Source of the DNA: Paramecium sonneborni
Lineage: Eukaryota; Ciliophora; Oligohymenophorea; Peniculida; Parameciidae
Reading direction: 5' to 3'
Assembly (NCBI GenBank): GCA_905182985.1
Contig: CAJJDN010000116.1
Span: 258,214-322,213, forward strand
DNA length: 64,000 nucleotides
Position numbers and translations under genes: made by a program. Within the stretch, counting starts at the first letter, position 1. Every line of letters begins with the position of its first letter. A model generated the notes under the pieces. The model worked only from the letters and a program-made list of their open reading frames with translations. It had not been told where the DNA came from and did no database searches. Positions 49,498-63,514 of this stretch are shown here, one piece after another.

Positions 49498-52400
49498 ATG
49501 TAAATTTATCTTTCTTTAGCATTATTCTTCATTTATTTTGTGGCAGAGAGTAAGAATTTCATAATAAAATTAGTTCAAGCTTAAAGCAAATCTACAAAAA
49601 CAAAAACTGCAGTTCCTGTAATCATTACAAGTGCATCCTGCCGTTCAGCCTCTGCTGCTATTCCTTAAGGCTCATTAGCTGGTGGGACAACGTTATACAT
49701 ATAAGTAAATAATTTTTAAACTACTATCAGGCTTCTGGATTAAGCTCCAGCGTTTCAAAAAATGCCGTCTTTGTAGGAACATACCCTTGTATAATTCCTG
49801 AAAATGGAGTTTCAGGGTTGTCAATCATTTGTGTTACTTCCCCTGCAAAGCCAGATGATCAAAGTCTTGGATCACTACCAATAGTAATTAAAGTAACAGG
49901 ATCTGCTGATTCTACATGCACTGCAGGTGTATATTGTTATTTTACCTATTTGAATTCGTTAACAAGTCAACTTTATTTTGTCAGTCCAAGAGTTAACTAT
50001 CCCAGTTAATGGAGTTTTTTTAGAGGTAGATTCTTGGTGGGCTCCTTGTCAAGTGCCCAATTATAGATTTAATTTGAGAATTAAATTTGTGATAGAAGCT
50101 AATCATCACAATCAGATATCGATGCAAATGATGACATCATTAAATGTTAAGTACCTACAGATGGTGTTGCAGGCATTTATCCAATCTATATATCAACTGT
50201 CAATGGTAATTAAATGAACAGTGTATCAGTATCACAATAATAAACTACATCTACAGATACATATTAATCAATTATCCTTCCAGTCATAACAGGTTTAAGT
50301 ACAAAAGTCTTATCAAAAAAGGGAGGTATGTTAAATATATATGGTCTTGGATTTGGATATGGTACATGTTAAGTCAGAGTCTATGTTGGAGGACAACTCT
50401 AATTAAAAAATACTGTGGTAGTTGGAAATGATGGATCAACTATTACTGTTAAATTTTTCAATATCACTCTTCAAGGAAGAGAAGCCTATGTAGATGGAAG
50501 TGGTCTTAGATATAGAAGATGGTGGGGAAATACTGTTTATTAAAATGATTTTATTGGAGAACCAGATGTTCAAAATGTTTATGGAACTTATTATAACTAA
50601 TAATTCAAAGGATTTTTCAAAGCTCCAAAAACAGGATAATATAGATTCTATGTAGCATCTGATGATAGAGCAACTGTTGAATTGAATAGAAATCCCTCCT
50701 CAATAGATAATACCAAATTAGAATTGATTGCTGAAAACAATCTATCAGGATATAGAAACTACTGGTAAAGCGAATTTTCTAGCACTCCAGTTAATTCTAT
50801 ATCAGATTATATTGATCTTGAAGAAGGCCAATATTATTAACTCTAAATCAATCACACTAATGGTGCTGGTCCTGGATATGTAACTGTTTCAGTAGAAATA
50901 GAAGATGATACATTCACTGAATATTCAGTAGGAGCACTTTATAGTATATCAACTACATATACTCCAATAAAAGAGGAAGTGGAATACAAATTGTTCAACT
51001 CTGTCGAAGATTCTAGATTAACAGGACAATATTAATTAACCTTTGCAAGTTCAACTGCAAGTCCAGCTTTCTCTTATACTACTGGATGGATATCAACTGT
51101 TGCAACTGCTGATCAAGTTGCATCGGCTATTAATGCTCTTGGAGTCTATGTTGTAACAGCCACTAGTACAAAAGTTGATTCTGCTGGTGAAGATGTAGCT
51201 GACTAAACAACTACTACATTTGCAGGATTTAGATATGTGATTACATTCTAAAGATACAGAAAAGTTTAAGTTAGACCCACATTTGTATTTAATATCACAA
51301 CTAATGCTAATAGTGCTATTGGTAGGTCATCAGCTGTTTTAATAACTCCATCAACTCCAATTGAAGGTACTTTCCAATTAAGCTTTGTTGATTAAGAGGG
51401 TGTTGAATAATATTTGAAATCTGGTATATCTGTTGATTTGCCGTTTGATTTAAGTGCATCTGTCCTAGCTGATACTATTTAAGCTACTACTGGATATAGA
51501 CCAATTGTTTGGACTGAAGGAACACCATAAGATGGATTCACTTGGAAAGTCTAAATTAAAGGAATTTAAGAATTATAAAACTTCAGAGTTGTCAATAATA
51601 ATTTGTTATCTGGAAATGGAGAGGTCAAACTTACAATTGCCACATTATCAGAAGCTAGTTCCAATATTCTTTATGAGCCTATTCCCAACGAATTATTATT
51701 TACTTATTCAAAAACACCAACTGTTTCAATCACTTTAGATGGTTTATTGAGTGCTTGTGCATAAGAAGGTGCATGCAATTTAGATGCTCCTCTAGATTTG
51801 AAATTAACCATGACTGAATTCACATATGATGAAGCTACTACTCTTACAGTTCATATTTCTACAATAGGTAGCATAACTTTGGGAAATAGTTTAGATGAAA
51901 CTTTATCCACAATTACTTTTGGAGATTATGATTGTTATGACATAATTATGGAATTAACAGAGGATAATGAATATGATTTCACTTGCACAGTTGATGGAAC
52001 AGAATTTGAATATGGATAGTATTATCCCGTTTTCCACTATGAAGAGTATGGAAATGCAGACGTTGATCCAACAGTTCTTCCATATTAAGCCCCATTAATA
52101 ATAACTCATATTAATCCAACTAGTGGATCCGAAGATGGTGGCACAGTAGTTACCTTATTCGGTAAAGGGTTCCCAAAAGAGCTTACAACAGATTTGACAG
52201 TCTCTCTTGGAGGAGTTTAAGCTGTGATCAAATCAACTTCAACCAGCTAAGTCGTCATCAAGACACCAACATATGATTAATCAATGCCTGATTCGGTCAT
52301 CATTATGCATTTCAAGGATGGACAAGCTCAAAATTCTGATTTCACTTATGATCATACAACTCACATATCAATAACTAGAGTTTAAGAAACAATATTAACT

Positions 52401-55400
52401 CCAATTTACAAAGGATTCAACACCATTATTGGTACTGGATTTGGAACAATTACTAATGACATAACAGTAGAATTAGTTAATGCAGATAAAATATATTAAT
52501 GCCCAGTCGTTAGTGTAAAAGATGATGAAATTATTGTTTATTTGAGAGGAGGTTTACCAGGAGAATATCGATTTATAGTGAATAGAGCTGGAGTAGGTGA
52601 AGCAACTGCAGCAGGAGATGCTAATAAGTTCTAATACAATACAGTAATAACTAGCATTGAAAATGCAACTGGAAGTGAAGCAGGAGGAACAAGAATCAAG
52701 ATTAATGGATTTAATTTTGTACCTTAAGAAACTATTGTGTTCATTGGTGATGAAATCAATTGGATATGTGATTTAGATGAAGCAGCCTCCAGTGATACAG
52801 CATTATATTGTGTTACTCCACCCAAACATTTTAGATACACTACTCCTTAATAAGTTATTGTGACAACCAGAATTTTGTTTGAATCAATTTGTCAAGGAAA
52901 TTGTGAATTCACTTATGATTCTACATAAACCTTAGATTGTGTAGCACCATCTGACTCAACTGCAAGTGCTGGATCAAGACTTTTATCTGAAGAACAACTT
53001 GCATTACCAGATTATTAGAAATATATAACATAAAAGAGATAACATCCAGAACCAAAGAGAATCAAACCATCATTTGGAATCAGTCATGAATAACATTATG
53101 ATTCTAGTCCAAGAAGAGATTTATCATTTTGGAATGAATTCATCTTTGATAAAATTAAAAATTACACAGTTGATTAAGTTGAAAACGTTTAATGCACCAC
53201 AACAAGTTCATAAACTGTAACCATTGTTTTCAGCGATAAATATTCTGTAACAGGAACTATTTCAGAAACTGGATAATTGACTTATTCTGTTCCTGATTTA
53301 CCTTAAGGAGAATATAAGACCAGAATTCTCACTTCAACTGGATTCGCAACAGGAATGTGGATCACTAATGTTGAATTGTAAATTACATCAATTTCAACAA
53401 CCACTGTAGTTTAAGGTGGATAAGATATTGAAATAGAAGGTAGTGGATTTGGTGATGATAATGATATTGAAGTCTAAATTGGTACAGTAAAGTGTTTAAG
53501 ATTGAAAAAACATGGCAATAGAAAATTGAAATGCAGAACTCCTAGAATTACTACTAATGCTGGATATGCTGTTAAAGTACTCTACCGTGATGTTAGAAAG
53601 AATTTGTAAACAAAATCCTCATGTTAATTCTCAACAAATCTTACAGTTACTAATGCTGGGTAACCAACAGTGACACTAATTAACAATAATGCTGGAATTG
53701 TTTATGTTTCTGGAAAATCAGCATATACATATAATACTTCTACTGAGACTTTGAACTTCAATATTGTTGGTACTAATTTAGGTGCTACAACATTGAATGT
53801 TCGTTTAGAAAAAAATGGTCATGATGATGTTGTAGGAACTATTGTGTCCAGCAATGCTACATTAATTCAAGTTTCTTTCAGTAATATACCTTTGGGATAA
53901 TTTGATGTCGTTGTTTAATGTGATGATAAAGTTGCCTTATGGTCAACTTGGTAATATTAGAAGATCATTTTCTAAAATCCTGTTTTGAGTGGATCATTAC
54001 CTAAAGCATCTTGGAAAGGAGGTAAACATTTAGAAATTCATGGCCATGGTTTCCATGAGAGTCATAATGTAAAAGTTTGTGGAAAAAAATGTGATCTTTT
54101 GAATGTCAATTATCATAGTATATTATGTAGAGTTCCAGATTTTAATCCTGCTTGGGCTAAAAAAATTGAAAAGGGATTGAAATCTGAAAATTATAAACTT
54201 GATCATGATGAATTCCTAGTTACTTCAGATGTTGTAGATAAAGATGTTGTCAAAAGATTCTTTGATGAATCTGAAACTACCTATCATATTTCTAATTCAG
54301 CTACAAATTGTTGGGTATAAATTGATTTTGGCAAAAACAGAAAAATGAAATTAGAACACTTTAGTTTCTTACCTCGAATTGATGTAGGTGCTTCATATTT
54401 GAAAGGTGCTAAGTTCTAATATTCTACTGATGGTATAACATTCAAAGATTGGTTCACAATTGATGATGATGTTCATAAAGGATGGAATGTTTAAAGACCA
54501 ACAAAATGTGAAGGCTAAAAGGAGAAAAATTCTCATGGAGGTAGAGATAAAGATGATGAACCTGAACATCACAATATTAATGTTGATTTGGATGGCATCA
54601 GAGCTATTAAGTTCATAGATCCCAGAGGAACCAGTGGATCAAGATGTTAAATTGCAGATATTGATTTTAGAGGATGGCTTGAAAATGATTCAGATAATGA
54701 TTAAAATACTTCTTGTGATACTGAAATATTTGTAGATGACAATTCTATGGGTGTTATAAATTCAAGTGTGAAATATGATGCAACTTCAACTCCTATCATT
54801 AGCAATGTCTTACCAAAAGACATTCCTCCACATACTTAAACAGTTGTTACTGTTACAGGTACAGGATTCATTTCAGGATCAACCTCAGTCTTCATTGATG
54901 ATATCGAATGTTAAGTTTAATCTGTTACTGCAACGGAAATTAAATGTTTGAGTGGATTAAAAGATGTTACAACTGCTAGTATTACTAATAAGTTTAAAGT
55001 TATTGTTGATGGAGATGAAGCAGTTAATAATGCTTAAGTAATTTATGGATAAAGATGGTCAGATATCAGAACTTGGGGAGGATATGTATTCCCATCTGAT
55101 GGAGATTCCGTTATGGTTTACTAGGGTGCAACTTTGATAGTTGATGTAAATACTCCAAAATTGGTGTAAGTTTTGGTTGAAGGTAATTTAGTATTTGCTG
55201 ATGATGCTGATACTTCATTAGATGCATAATATCTTGTTATTAATAGAGGAACATTATAAATTGGTTCTTAAGAAGTTCCACATCAACATAATGTTAAAAT
55301 TACAATTAGAGGAGAAGAAAGAGGAATTTAATATCCAAATATGGGTAACAAAATGATTGGCTGCAATCAATGCAAAATTGATATTCATGGTAAAGCTAGA

Positions 55401-58400
55401 ACACCTTCATGGACTTTATTATCCTAAACTACTACAAATGATGGAACAATTACTGTAGATGAACCAGTAAATTGGTTAGTTGGAGATGAAATCATAATTA
55501 CATCAAGTAACTAAGCCTAAACTCAAGCTGAAGTTAGAAAAATTATTGCAATTACTAGTGATAAACGAACTTTGACTCTAAATGAAACCCTGACACATAC
55601 ACATGAAACTGTCTCAGAATACTTTGATGGGGTTGAATTTACTAGAAAAGTGGAAGTAGGATGTTTGACCAGAAGTATTAGAATACAAGGTGATTATGTC
55701 AATTATCATGGAGTTCATATTTACATTTAAGGAACTTAAAATGATGGTACTGAAGTTAGAATAGAAAACGTAGAAATTGTAAATGGAGGTCAATAAAGAT
55801 ATTTAAATAGATTCCCAATCAATTTCAATAACAACGGAGTCGTTTCAAATTCATATATTAGAAGCAATTCCATCCATGATTCCAATGCTCGTTGTATAGG
55901 ATTACAAAGTGTTTCTCATTTAGATGTTTCGGATAACATTTGTTACAACATTGTTGGTCATGCTATCTATATTTAGAATGGTAATGAAATGTATAATACT
56001 TTCGAACACAATCTTGTGGCTGTTGTAAAATCATCTTGGTAATTATATCAATCAGATGCAACAGCAGCAGCTTTCTGGATTACTAATCCTAAAAATACAT
56101 TCTTTAACAATAGAGTTGGAGGTGCAGAATGGTATGGATTCTATTTAGCATTTAAATCAAATCCTACAGGTGTTGCATCTGCAGCTGATGTTTGTCCAAC
56201 AGGTGTCCCATTATTGAACTTTACTAATAATGCTGCTCATTCAACTGGAAGAATAGGACTCAGAATAGGAACCTTAATTCCAAAGGTTTCTCCATGTGTA
56301 TCTCATAGAAATGATGCCTTGGATGATCCATTCAGTGCTAATCCTAGTGTTTAAACTAAATTATCAGGATTTGTAACATGGGCAAATGCTTAAATCGGTG
56401 TGTTAGCAGATAATTTAGGAAATGTTGTCATAGAAAATGTATTGATAGCAAGTTCAAAGATTGCTGGTTATTAATAACACAAATCTAATTTTTCAGCCGA
56501 AGGAACAACAATTAAAAACTTTGTTATTGTTGGTTCATAAATCAATACTGGTTTGATAGTACCCAGAACTAATGGATTTTTAGCAGATACAGTTAGATTC
56601 GCTAACTTCCCATCAACATCAACTTTAATTGAATCATGTTCAGCTTGTAGTAGTTATTTAGTTTGGGTAACTGGAGGAAAGAATACACATTTCAAAGGAA
56701 TTAAGATTCTAAATTCCGATAGTGCAAGAACAATTCGTTGGAACAATTTCAGAAGAGAAATCTTCTGGGATTTAGATGGTACATTAACTAACATACCAAC
56801 AGGTGCTTAAATTGTTGCATATAAATTGCATTTAGATGGCTTAAACGGATGCACACATTAAAATAATACATAATGGGATAATTCATTGATTTGTGATTCA
56901 TCATAGACAAAGTTAAGAGATGTCATATTCAATTATCCAACTCCTTATGATTCTCACGTCAATTAAGCTTTGAGAATATATAGAGTTCCAACTTTGAATG
57001 CCCCATAACCATTTGAATTAAGTAAATACTAATATGAACAATGGGTTGGAATTTGGAGTGGTGATATAGCCTACAGTTATGCATCTCAATTTGCTTTAGG
57101 ATACACCTACAATGTTAATTGGTACAATAATTGGCTCAGTTTATCAATTATGGCATCATAGTATATGAGTTCTTAAGATTCAGGAATTGTATTCAGATTC
57201 AACTATACTGTTCAAAGAGAAACCTTTGATGTTTACAGAAACAGAAACCATAAATTCCTTTCAAATTTCAGCTAAGTTTCTGAGATTCCAAATCCACATA
57301 CTTGCAACAATGGGGACTGGTACAATGATAGATCTACATCATTCTTTTATGTTTGTATTTCAGGCAAATAAAGAGTGTAATAAGAATCAGTAGCTCTTTA
57401 TGGTATATTCTGCAGAGATACTTGCCCTGCTTACACTGATGATGTACTTGTTAAGGTGTAAAAGAAATGGTCAGATGTTTCAATTTGGCCTAATGGTAGA
57501 CTACCAATTGCAGGAGAGAATGTGACAATATCATACGAATACATCATTATAATTGATATAGAATTACCAGAATTTGATACAATTTTAATTTTAGGAGAAT
57601 TATGGTTTGATAATGGTAGAGCTGTTACTACCCTAAGAGCTAGAAAGATCTTTGTTAGAAATGGTAAATTAGTGGCAGGAAGTGCAACCTAAGTTTTCAC
57701 TGGTATAATCAATATCATCCTTACAGGCACTAAAAGTGATTACGAACTTTTAATTGATAATAACATTGAAGCAGGAAATAATGTCTTAGCTGTGACTGGA
57801 GGATTAGAATTATATGGTAAAGTACCTTCAAGTAAGGTTGCTAGATTAACAGAAACTGCACAAGCTGGATCTAGTTCAATTTCAGTTACAGATACAACAG
57901 ATTGGTAGGTTGGGGATTGGATAGTTATTTCACCAACAGGCGCTAATCCAGATGAAGCAGAAAAAGTTCAAATTACTTAAATTGTTGGAACTACTGTTAC
58001 CTTTAGTGTTTCTCTAAAATACACTCATAGTGGAGTATCTGCCAGCACTCTTGTTGATACCAGAGCTACTGTTTTACATTTGACTAGAAATATCAGAATT
58101 TCTGGAGATACTTGGGGAGCTAGAGTTTTAGTCTATTCTTTTACTGAAAAAACTAGACTAAGAAGAGGATATGTCTAATTATAGGGTGTAGAATTCATTA
58201 ATTGTGGATAAGTGAATAAAGAATTTGCAGGTTTAGATTTCTAATATGCTATTGGTGGTGATCCTGCTCCTTCAAGTGATATTGTTGGATGCTCATTCCA
58301 TGATAGTGATGGTTATTTATTCAAAGTAGAGGAATCAGAATACGTTAATGCAATTCAAAATGTATTTTATAATGGATAGAAAGCATTGGTTTAGTTTATT

Positions 58401-60684
58401 AATTCTAAATATATCAAATTCTCGTCTAATACTTTAGTTTTAGTATAAAAGAGAGTTATTTCAATCAATTCAGCTATCACAGGTACCTATAACTGGGCTG
58501 TCTTAGCATCATTTAGATATGCTTCTGGCACCAAAATTACTAAAAATTTCATCCTTGTTTCTAATAATATTGGTATCGGTTCAACTGATACAGGATTCCA
58601 TATTATGGCTTCCCATTGTGATGATGAATCTTAGGCAGGATTCTTTGATAATAAATGTTTCAACACTGTCTAAGCATGCTTCCATTTAACTTAATCTAAT
58701 TCAAAATGCAATGTAGTGAAGTAACTCTAAGCTTACAATTCTGGAGTCGGTGTAATGGCATCCATTTATACAGAAACCTTTAAATTAAAAGACTTTTAGA
58801 TTATTGAAGCTGATAGAGGTGTAGTAATTAAACCAGGCTCTTCAAACAATTATGCTAATGTCATTTAAGTTTCAAATGGTTATGTTGGAGCAGTCATCGA
58901 AGGATTGAGATGCACTAATACTGTAGCTTTCTAATTGGTCTCAGTTTCATCAAATGCCTATCCAGCCATCGCTAGATCTTCAATTAATGCAGACATAATC
59001 AATTCAATTCAAAGATAGGATACTAGAGTATATGTTGACAATGTCTAATTTGCAGGATATAAATTGACTTATGATCAATTCCCTTAGTGCAGTAATAACG
59101 CTGTCTTCAGATAAAATATTTATGCATTAGATGTTGTTGGATAACATTATTTGACTAATACAGTTTGTGAAAATTGTGAATTTAATGCCTTACTTTTTAG
59201 TTTGAGAAATCCAAATTATGCTAAAATTGGATGGTATGGAGGTTGTGGATAAATGGAATGCATTGGTTAAGTTAACTTTTTAGTTGAAGATTAAACTGGA
59301 AACTTCTTTGGTGAGAAAGGTTAGGCTATTGGTAATAATTCATATTTTGGTCCAAGTGCAAACTATTGTAATAGATAAGAATTGTGGAATGGATATTGGT
59401 GTCCCTTATTTAATATTGGAGTTTTGAATTTCTTAAGCACAGCACCAGATCAAAATCTTAGATTATTTTCACCAACCACACTAATCGGATCTGGATTCAA
59501 AAATATACTTAATGCTTTTGCAGAATGGAATTGGGATGGACCTGAACCTTAAAACTCAAGAGAATCTAAATTCGTTGGATTGGTTTAAATTAACACTACA
59601 ATTAATATGACTAATAAAGGAGAGAATCCAACAAATTCAGATTATTGGCTTAGTAAGAGAACTGTAGAAGGACCAAATAATGAATGGGTGATCATTGAAT
59701 TGCAATTTGATGTTCCAAATATTGTCCAAGTTAGTGCCGATGGAAAAATTGTTCAACCTGGACTAACAAGAGTAATTTTATTATACTATTTTATAGATTA
59801 ATTAACATATGAATTTATTAGAATACACCAATGTTTGTGGTTCAAATAATTATTTCTACGAAAATCGAACCATTCATTTTGTTGTTACTGCAGGCTGCAA
59901 AGTATCCCTTTCACTCAAAAACACTTTAATGATTTCCACTAGATTGGAAATTACTACTGAAGAATTTTTTGGAGACAAATTCCTGTAATATGCATTTGCT
60001 CTTCTTGGAGGTGATCCATACAATTATTTCATTGTTGGAACTTATAAATCTAAGAACAGAAGATTTTTATCCAGTGTTATCGAAATTCAATGGGCTATAA
60101 TTGACAATGCTGTTATTGGCACACCTGAAGCTCAAAATTCTCAATCTAATCTTGAACAGATAGCTGCCAATCTTTAATCTTTCAACCCTACTGAATTAGG
60201 AACAGTTATAAGCAATACTGCAGAAATATAAACTATTACATCTCTAAACTTCACATCAACTGAATAACCAGATCCTTCAGGTAACAATTCTGGTTCTTCC
60301 TAAGGTTCTGATGATCCATATTATGGAAATGAACCAGTCAATTAAGGAGATGAGGAATATGTTGATCCTACTTTAAATGATGATCTTTTATAACAAAATG
60401 ATTTTGTTGGCAATTCAAATGATGATACTAGTGAGGAAAATGCATTCAAAAACTAAACTACCAAAGGACTCAAATAACCTTAATAAAGCGACAATGACAA
60501 TATACTATTGATTTCAGTTGTTTGTGCAGTTGGAGGAATTGTTTTGATCTCATTAGTCATCTCCGGTGCCTTATGGAACAGAAGATAGAATGTTCTAAAG
60601 ACCAGAGTACATTAATAAAGTAGCCCTGATGTTCTATCAAAACCAGAATAGATGGATGACGACATTGTCCAATACAATATCTGA
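49498..60684 (+). CDS. Fibrocystin-L (PKHD1L1)-like giant membrane protein
   Basis: 3,711 residues, type I membrane protein. It has a signal peptide (MQIYLSLALFFIYFVAES), tandem IPT/TIG domains, a PA14 domain (about 325-450; GFFKAPKTGQYRFYVASDDR) and more TIG repeats. A G8 domain (about 1843; RWSDIRTWGGYVFPSDGD) is followed by right-handed beta-helix repeats, and a second G8 (about 2647; KKWSDVSIWPNGRLPIAGE) by more beta-helix. Then come a Ser/Asp-rich stalk, one transmembrane segment (about 3650; ISVVCAVGGIVLISLVISG) and a short tail ending DIVQYNI. This is the PKHD1L1 layout. Only two introns are seen: 49705-49730 and 59772-59796. Many Cys and N-x-S/T sites fit an extracellular role. The function in ciliates is unknown; related animal proteins are ciliary or stereociliary coat components. 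Confidence 0.9.
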
Positions 60685-61175
60685 AAATGATATTTATATT
60701 TTTTGTATGTGTCATTTGTCTATAATAAAATTTTATTTTACAATTACTTAATTAAAGATAATAATTTAGTCGCAATAAACTATTATATTGAATTCTCAGT
60801 TATTTTTTTTTTCGAGATTTTAATTATCTTCTGTTTATCTCAAGTAATATGTTAAAGCTAAAGTAAAAAGCCTTAAAATAAATATTTTTGAATTATTTTA
60901 ACCTTAAAAAAAAACTTAAGAATGATTTTACTTCACAATCAGCGTCATTATGAAAAAAAGAAACTAGAAATTGGACAAAAATTAGTTAATTAATCAATAA
61001 TCAAGAAAATAACATCTTCAAAATTAAAGCAGAACAATTTCTTATTCTTAAAAAATATCATTTATTGAACATAATAATATATTTATATTCTTAGAAACTA
61101 AATAATCTCATCGAGACCTGAAAAAAAATAATAAAGCTATCAAAAGATTAAAACCAAAAAATTAAAAAATATCAA
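60685..61175. other. Intergenic, AT-rich
   Basis: 491 bp after the fibrocystin-L-like gene. No convincing frame. A hairpin follows immediately (61176-61235). Confidence 0.4.
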
Positions 61176-61235
61176 TCCCAATTGTCTTTTTAGACCACTC
61201 ATATCTTGGTGAGTGCAAAATAGACAATAATGGGA
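61176..61235. other. Strong imperfect inverted repeat / hairpin
   Basis: The left arm begins TCCCAATTGTCT and continues to CACTC; the right arm begins GAGTG and ends AGACAATAATGGGA. The arms pair through TCCCA/TGGGA, ATTGTCT/AGACAAT and CACTC/GAGTG with small bulges. A loop of about 10 nt lies at 61201-61210. It sits in otherwise unstructured AT-rich DNA and is not in a gene. It could be a small structured RNA or a remnant of a mobile element. No known RNA family was recognised. Confidence 0.55.
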
Positions 61236-61325
61236 ACATGAAATATAAATGTCGAGATTTTAATAATTTTGTTAATATTAGTAGGTTTAATTGAAAAAGT
61301 AATTTCCTAATTGTTTAGCTTATCA

Positions 61326-61544
61326 ATGGCTATAAACCTCCCTTCGCCTTATTTTCACAAATTCGCTATGTACTAGCCAAATTCTTGTACATTTTATATA
61401 GACAATAGTTAATTGAATAATATACTCTAGAAGTTAGTTCTAAATAAATATTGTATAAAATTAGCAGATTCATAAATATTAGATTTATTTTCTAAAAAAA
61501 GTTATAAATAAAATTTAATTTATAAATAATAATTCTACAACTGA
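61326..61544 (+). pseudogene. Possible exon or gene fragment
   Basis: A 72-codon frame starting MAINLPSPYFHKFAMYQPNS and ending in TGA. The composition is less random than its surroundings, and it could be a first exon of the frame at 61552, but the two are in different frames and no clear intron joins them. Low confidence. Confidence 0.2.
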
Positions 61545-61551
61545 ATGGATT

Positions 61552-62292
61552 ATGATAATTTATGATAAGGATGTCTTATGGCAATAATATGTTTGGTTGG
61601 TTTTTTTACATAATCTAGTAGAATTCATAACAAGTGTCTTAGCTATTAGTTTGCCTACCTTATCTAAATAAGAAATTAATTTATTGAACTTTTATAAATA
61701 CTATTCATAAAAGGGAAATTTAATTATAAATAATTTTATGATTCAACAAGTAATGAATATTAACTTAATAGGATTAAGAATTAAGATATTGGATGAATTC
61801 TTAGATATCTATTATCATAAGGAATCAAAATAATCTAAAATTAAAAACTCAATTAAAATTTAGTGTCGATATGAAGCACCTTAGATAAAATTTATCAACT
61901 CCTTATGTATTATCCATTAATATTGTTGCTATTTTCAAGGCATAACCTATTTCCAGTTTTATTTTAAAACAGGATAAGGTCAACTCGAGATTTAATCTCT
62001 GAAAAAATATCGAAAATTTTAAACTCAGAAACAAACTTCCTTTTCTTTGCATTATAATTTCATCAAAACTTTTGGGGAATTCATCACAATAATTTTGTCA
62101 ATTATTACTTTGAATTTACATTCATTTAATTATTATTCTAATAGTAAATTTCTAACATTTTCCAACAAAAATACTCACCCTTTAAATATTAAAAAGAGCA
62201 CCTAAAATAGAACTCTAAAATTATAATACATATTTTAATTTTTTTATCCTTACTAAATTCTAATAAATAATTTTATTTCTAATATGATATGA
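61552..62292 (+). CDS. Possible unknown protein or gene relic
   Basis: One frame open for 246 codons to TGA at 62290. Segments such as LRIKILDEFLDIYYHKESKQ and IKIQCRYEAPQIKFINSL look protein-like; others are Phe/Asn/Lys-rich low complexity. There is no recognised domain, no clear start and no intron evidence. It ends about 140 bp before the assembly gap. It may be a chance open frame, a relic, or the front of a gene that continues through the gap. Confidence 0.3.
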
Positions 62293-62435
62293 ACTAATGG
62301 TGCTTCTAAAATTCATATTAAGATAGATAAATTTAGTTCCTTTTATATTTGATTTCATTTATATTAATTAGAGCAGATGCAATTTTTATTATGAAATTTA
62401 ATTATAATTACTATTATACTAATTTAATTCAATAT

Positions 62436-63146
62436 NNNNNNNNNNNNNNNNNNNNNNNNNNNNNNNNNNNNNNNNNNNNNNNNNNNNNNNNNNNNNNNNN
62501 NNNNNNNNNNNNNNNNNNNNNNNNNNNNNNNNNNNNNNNNNNNNNNNNNNNNNNNNNNNNNNNNNNNNNNNNNNNNNNNNNNNNNNNNNNNNNNNNNNNN
62601 NNNNNNNNNNNNNNNNNNNNNNNNNNNNNNNNNNNNNNNNNNNNNNNNNNNNNNNNNNNNNNNNNNNNNNNNNNNNNNNNNNNNNNNNNNNNNNNNNNNN
62701 NNNNNNNNNNNNNNNNNNNNNNNNNNNNNNNNNNNNNNNNNNNNNNNNNNNNNNNNNNNNNNNNNNNNNNNNNNNNNNNNNNNNNNNNNNNNNNNNNNNN
62801 NNNNNNNNNNNNNNNNNNNNNNNNNNNNNNNNNNNNNNNNNNNNNNNNNNNNNNNNNNNNNNNNNNNNNNNNNNNNNNNNNNNNNNNNNNNNNNNNNNNN
62901 NNNNNNNNNNNNNNNNNNNNNNNNNNNNNNNNNNNNNNNNNNNNNNNNNNNNNNNNNNNNNNNNNNNNNNNNNNNNNNNNNNNNNNNNNNNNNNNNNNNN
63001 NNNNNNNNNNNNNNNNNNNNNNNNNNNNNNNNNNNNNNNNNNNNNNNNNNNNNNNNNNNNNNNNNNNNNNNNNNNNNNNNNNNNNNNNNNNNNNNNNNNN
63101 NNNNNNNNNNNNNNNNNNNNNNNNNNNNNNNNNNNNNNNNNNNNNN
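62436..63146. other. Assembly gap (run of N)
   Basis: 711 unknown bases. Nothing can be said about the content; any frame drawn across it is meaningless. Confidence 1.
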
Positions 63147-63514
63147 AATATATTATGGAAAGTTATTTAGAATTATGAAAAATTAAATCCCCATTTTGAA
63201 AAGCAATTTTAATAGATTTTATCATTTTATGGAATTTTTATGATTTCAATTTTTTATAATTCATTAAATTTATTTTAAGTCATATGACTTTAAGCTTAAG
63301 TACATAAATTGATTGAATTAATTCCAAAGATTATATTATAAATCAATACTATCAGTCTTCCTTTTTTATATTTAGTCATCGAAAGTAATTAAAATTTCGA
63401 AATCAATTAAGGCTGTAAGAAGAAGTGAGTTCAATAAATTAATTTCATTTTATTTGTGTTAGCAAATTATTATTTATTATTCATTAATATGTTCTGCTTT
63501 TCATCTTCATATAG
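63147..63514. other. Sequence between gap and tubulin exon
   Basis: 368 bp upstream of the first secure tubulin exon. A frame reading SSKVIKISKSIKAVRRSEFN is open near 63375-63435 and may include the tubulin N-terminus (the beta-strand 'REIIxI' position), but the splice to 63515 could not be fixed. The acceptor ...TTCATATAG at 63506-63514 looks real. Confidence 0.35.

Noticed and set aside
62349..63170. A 273-codon ORF running through the N block
   Set aside because: It is an artefact of translating unknown bases.
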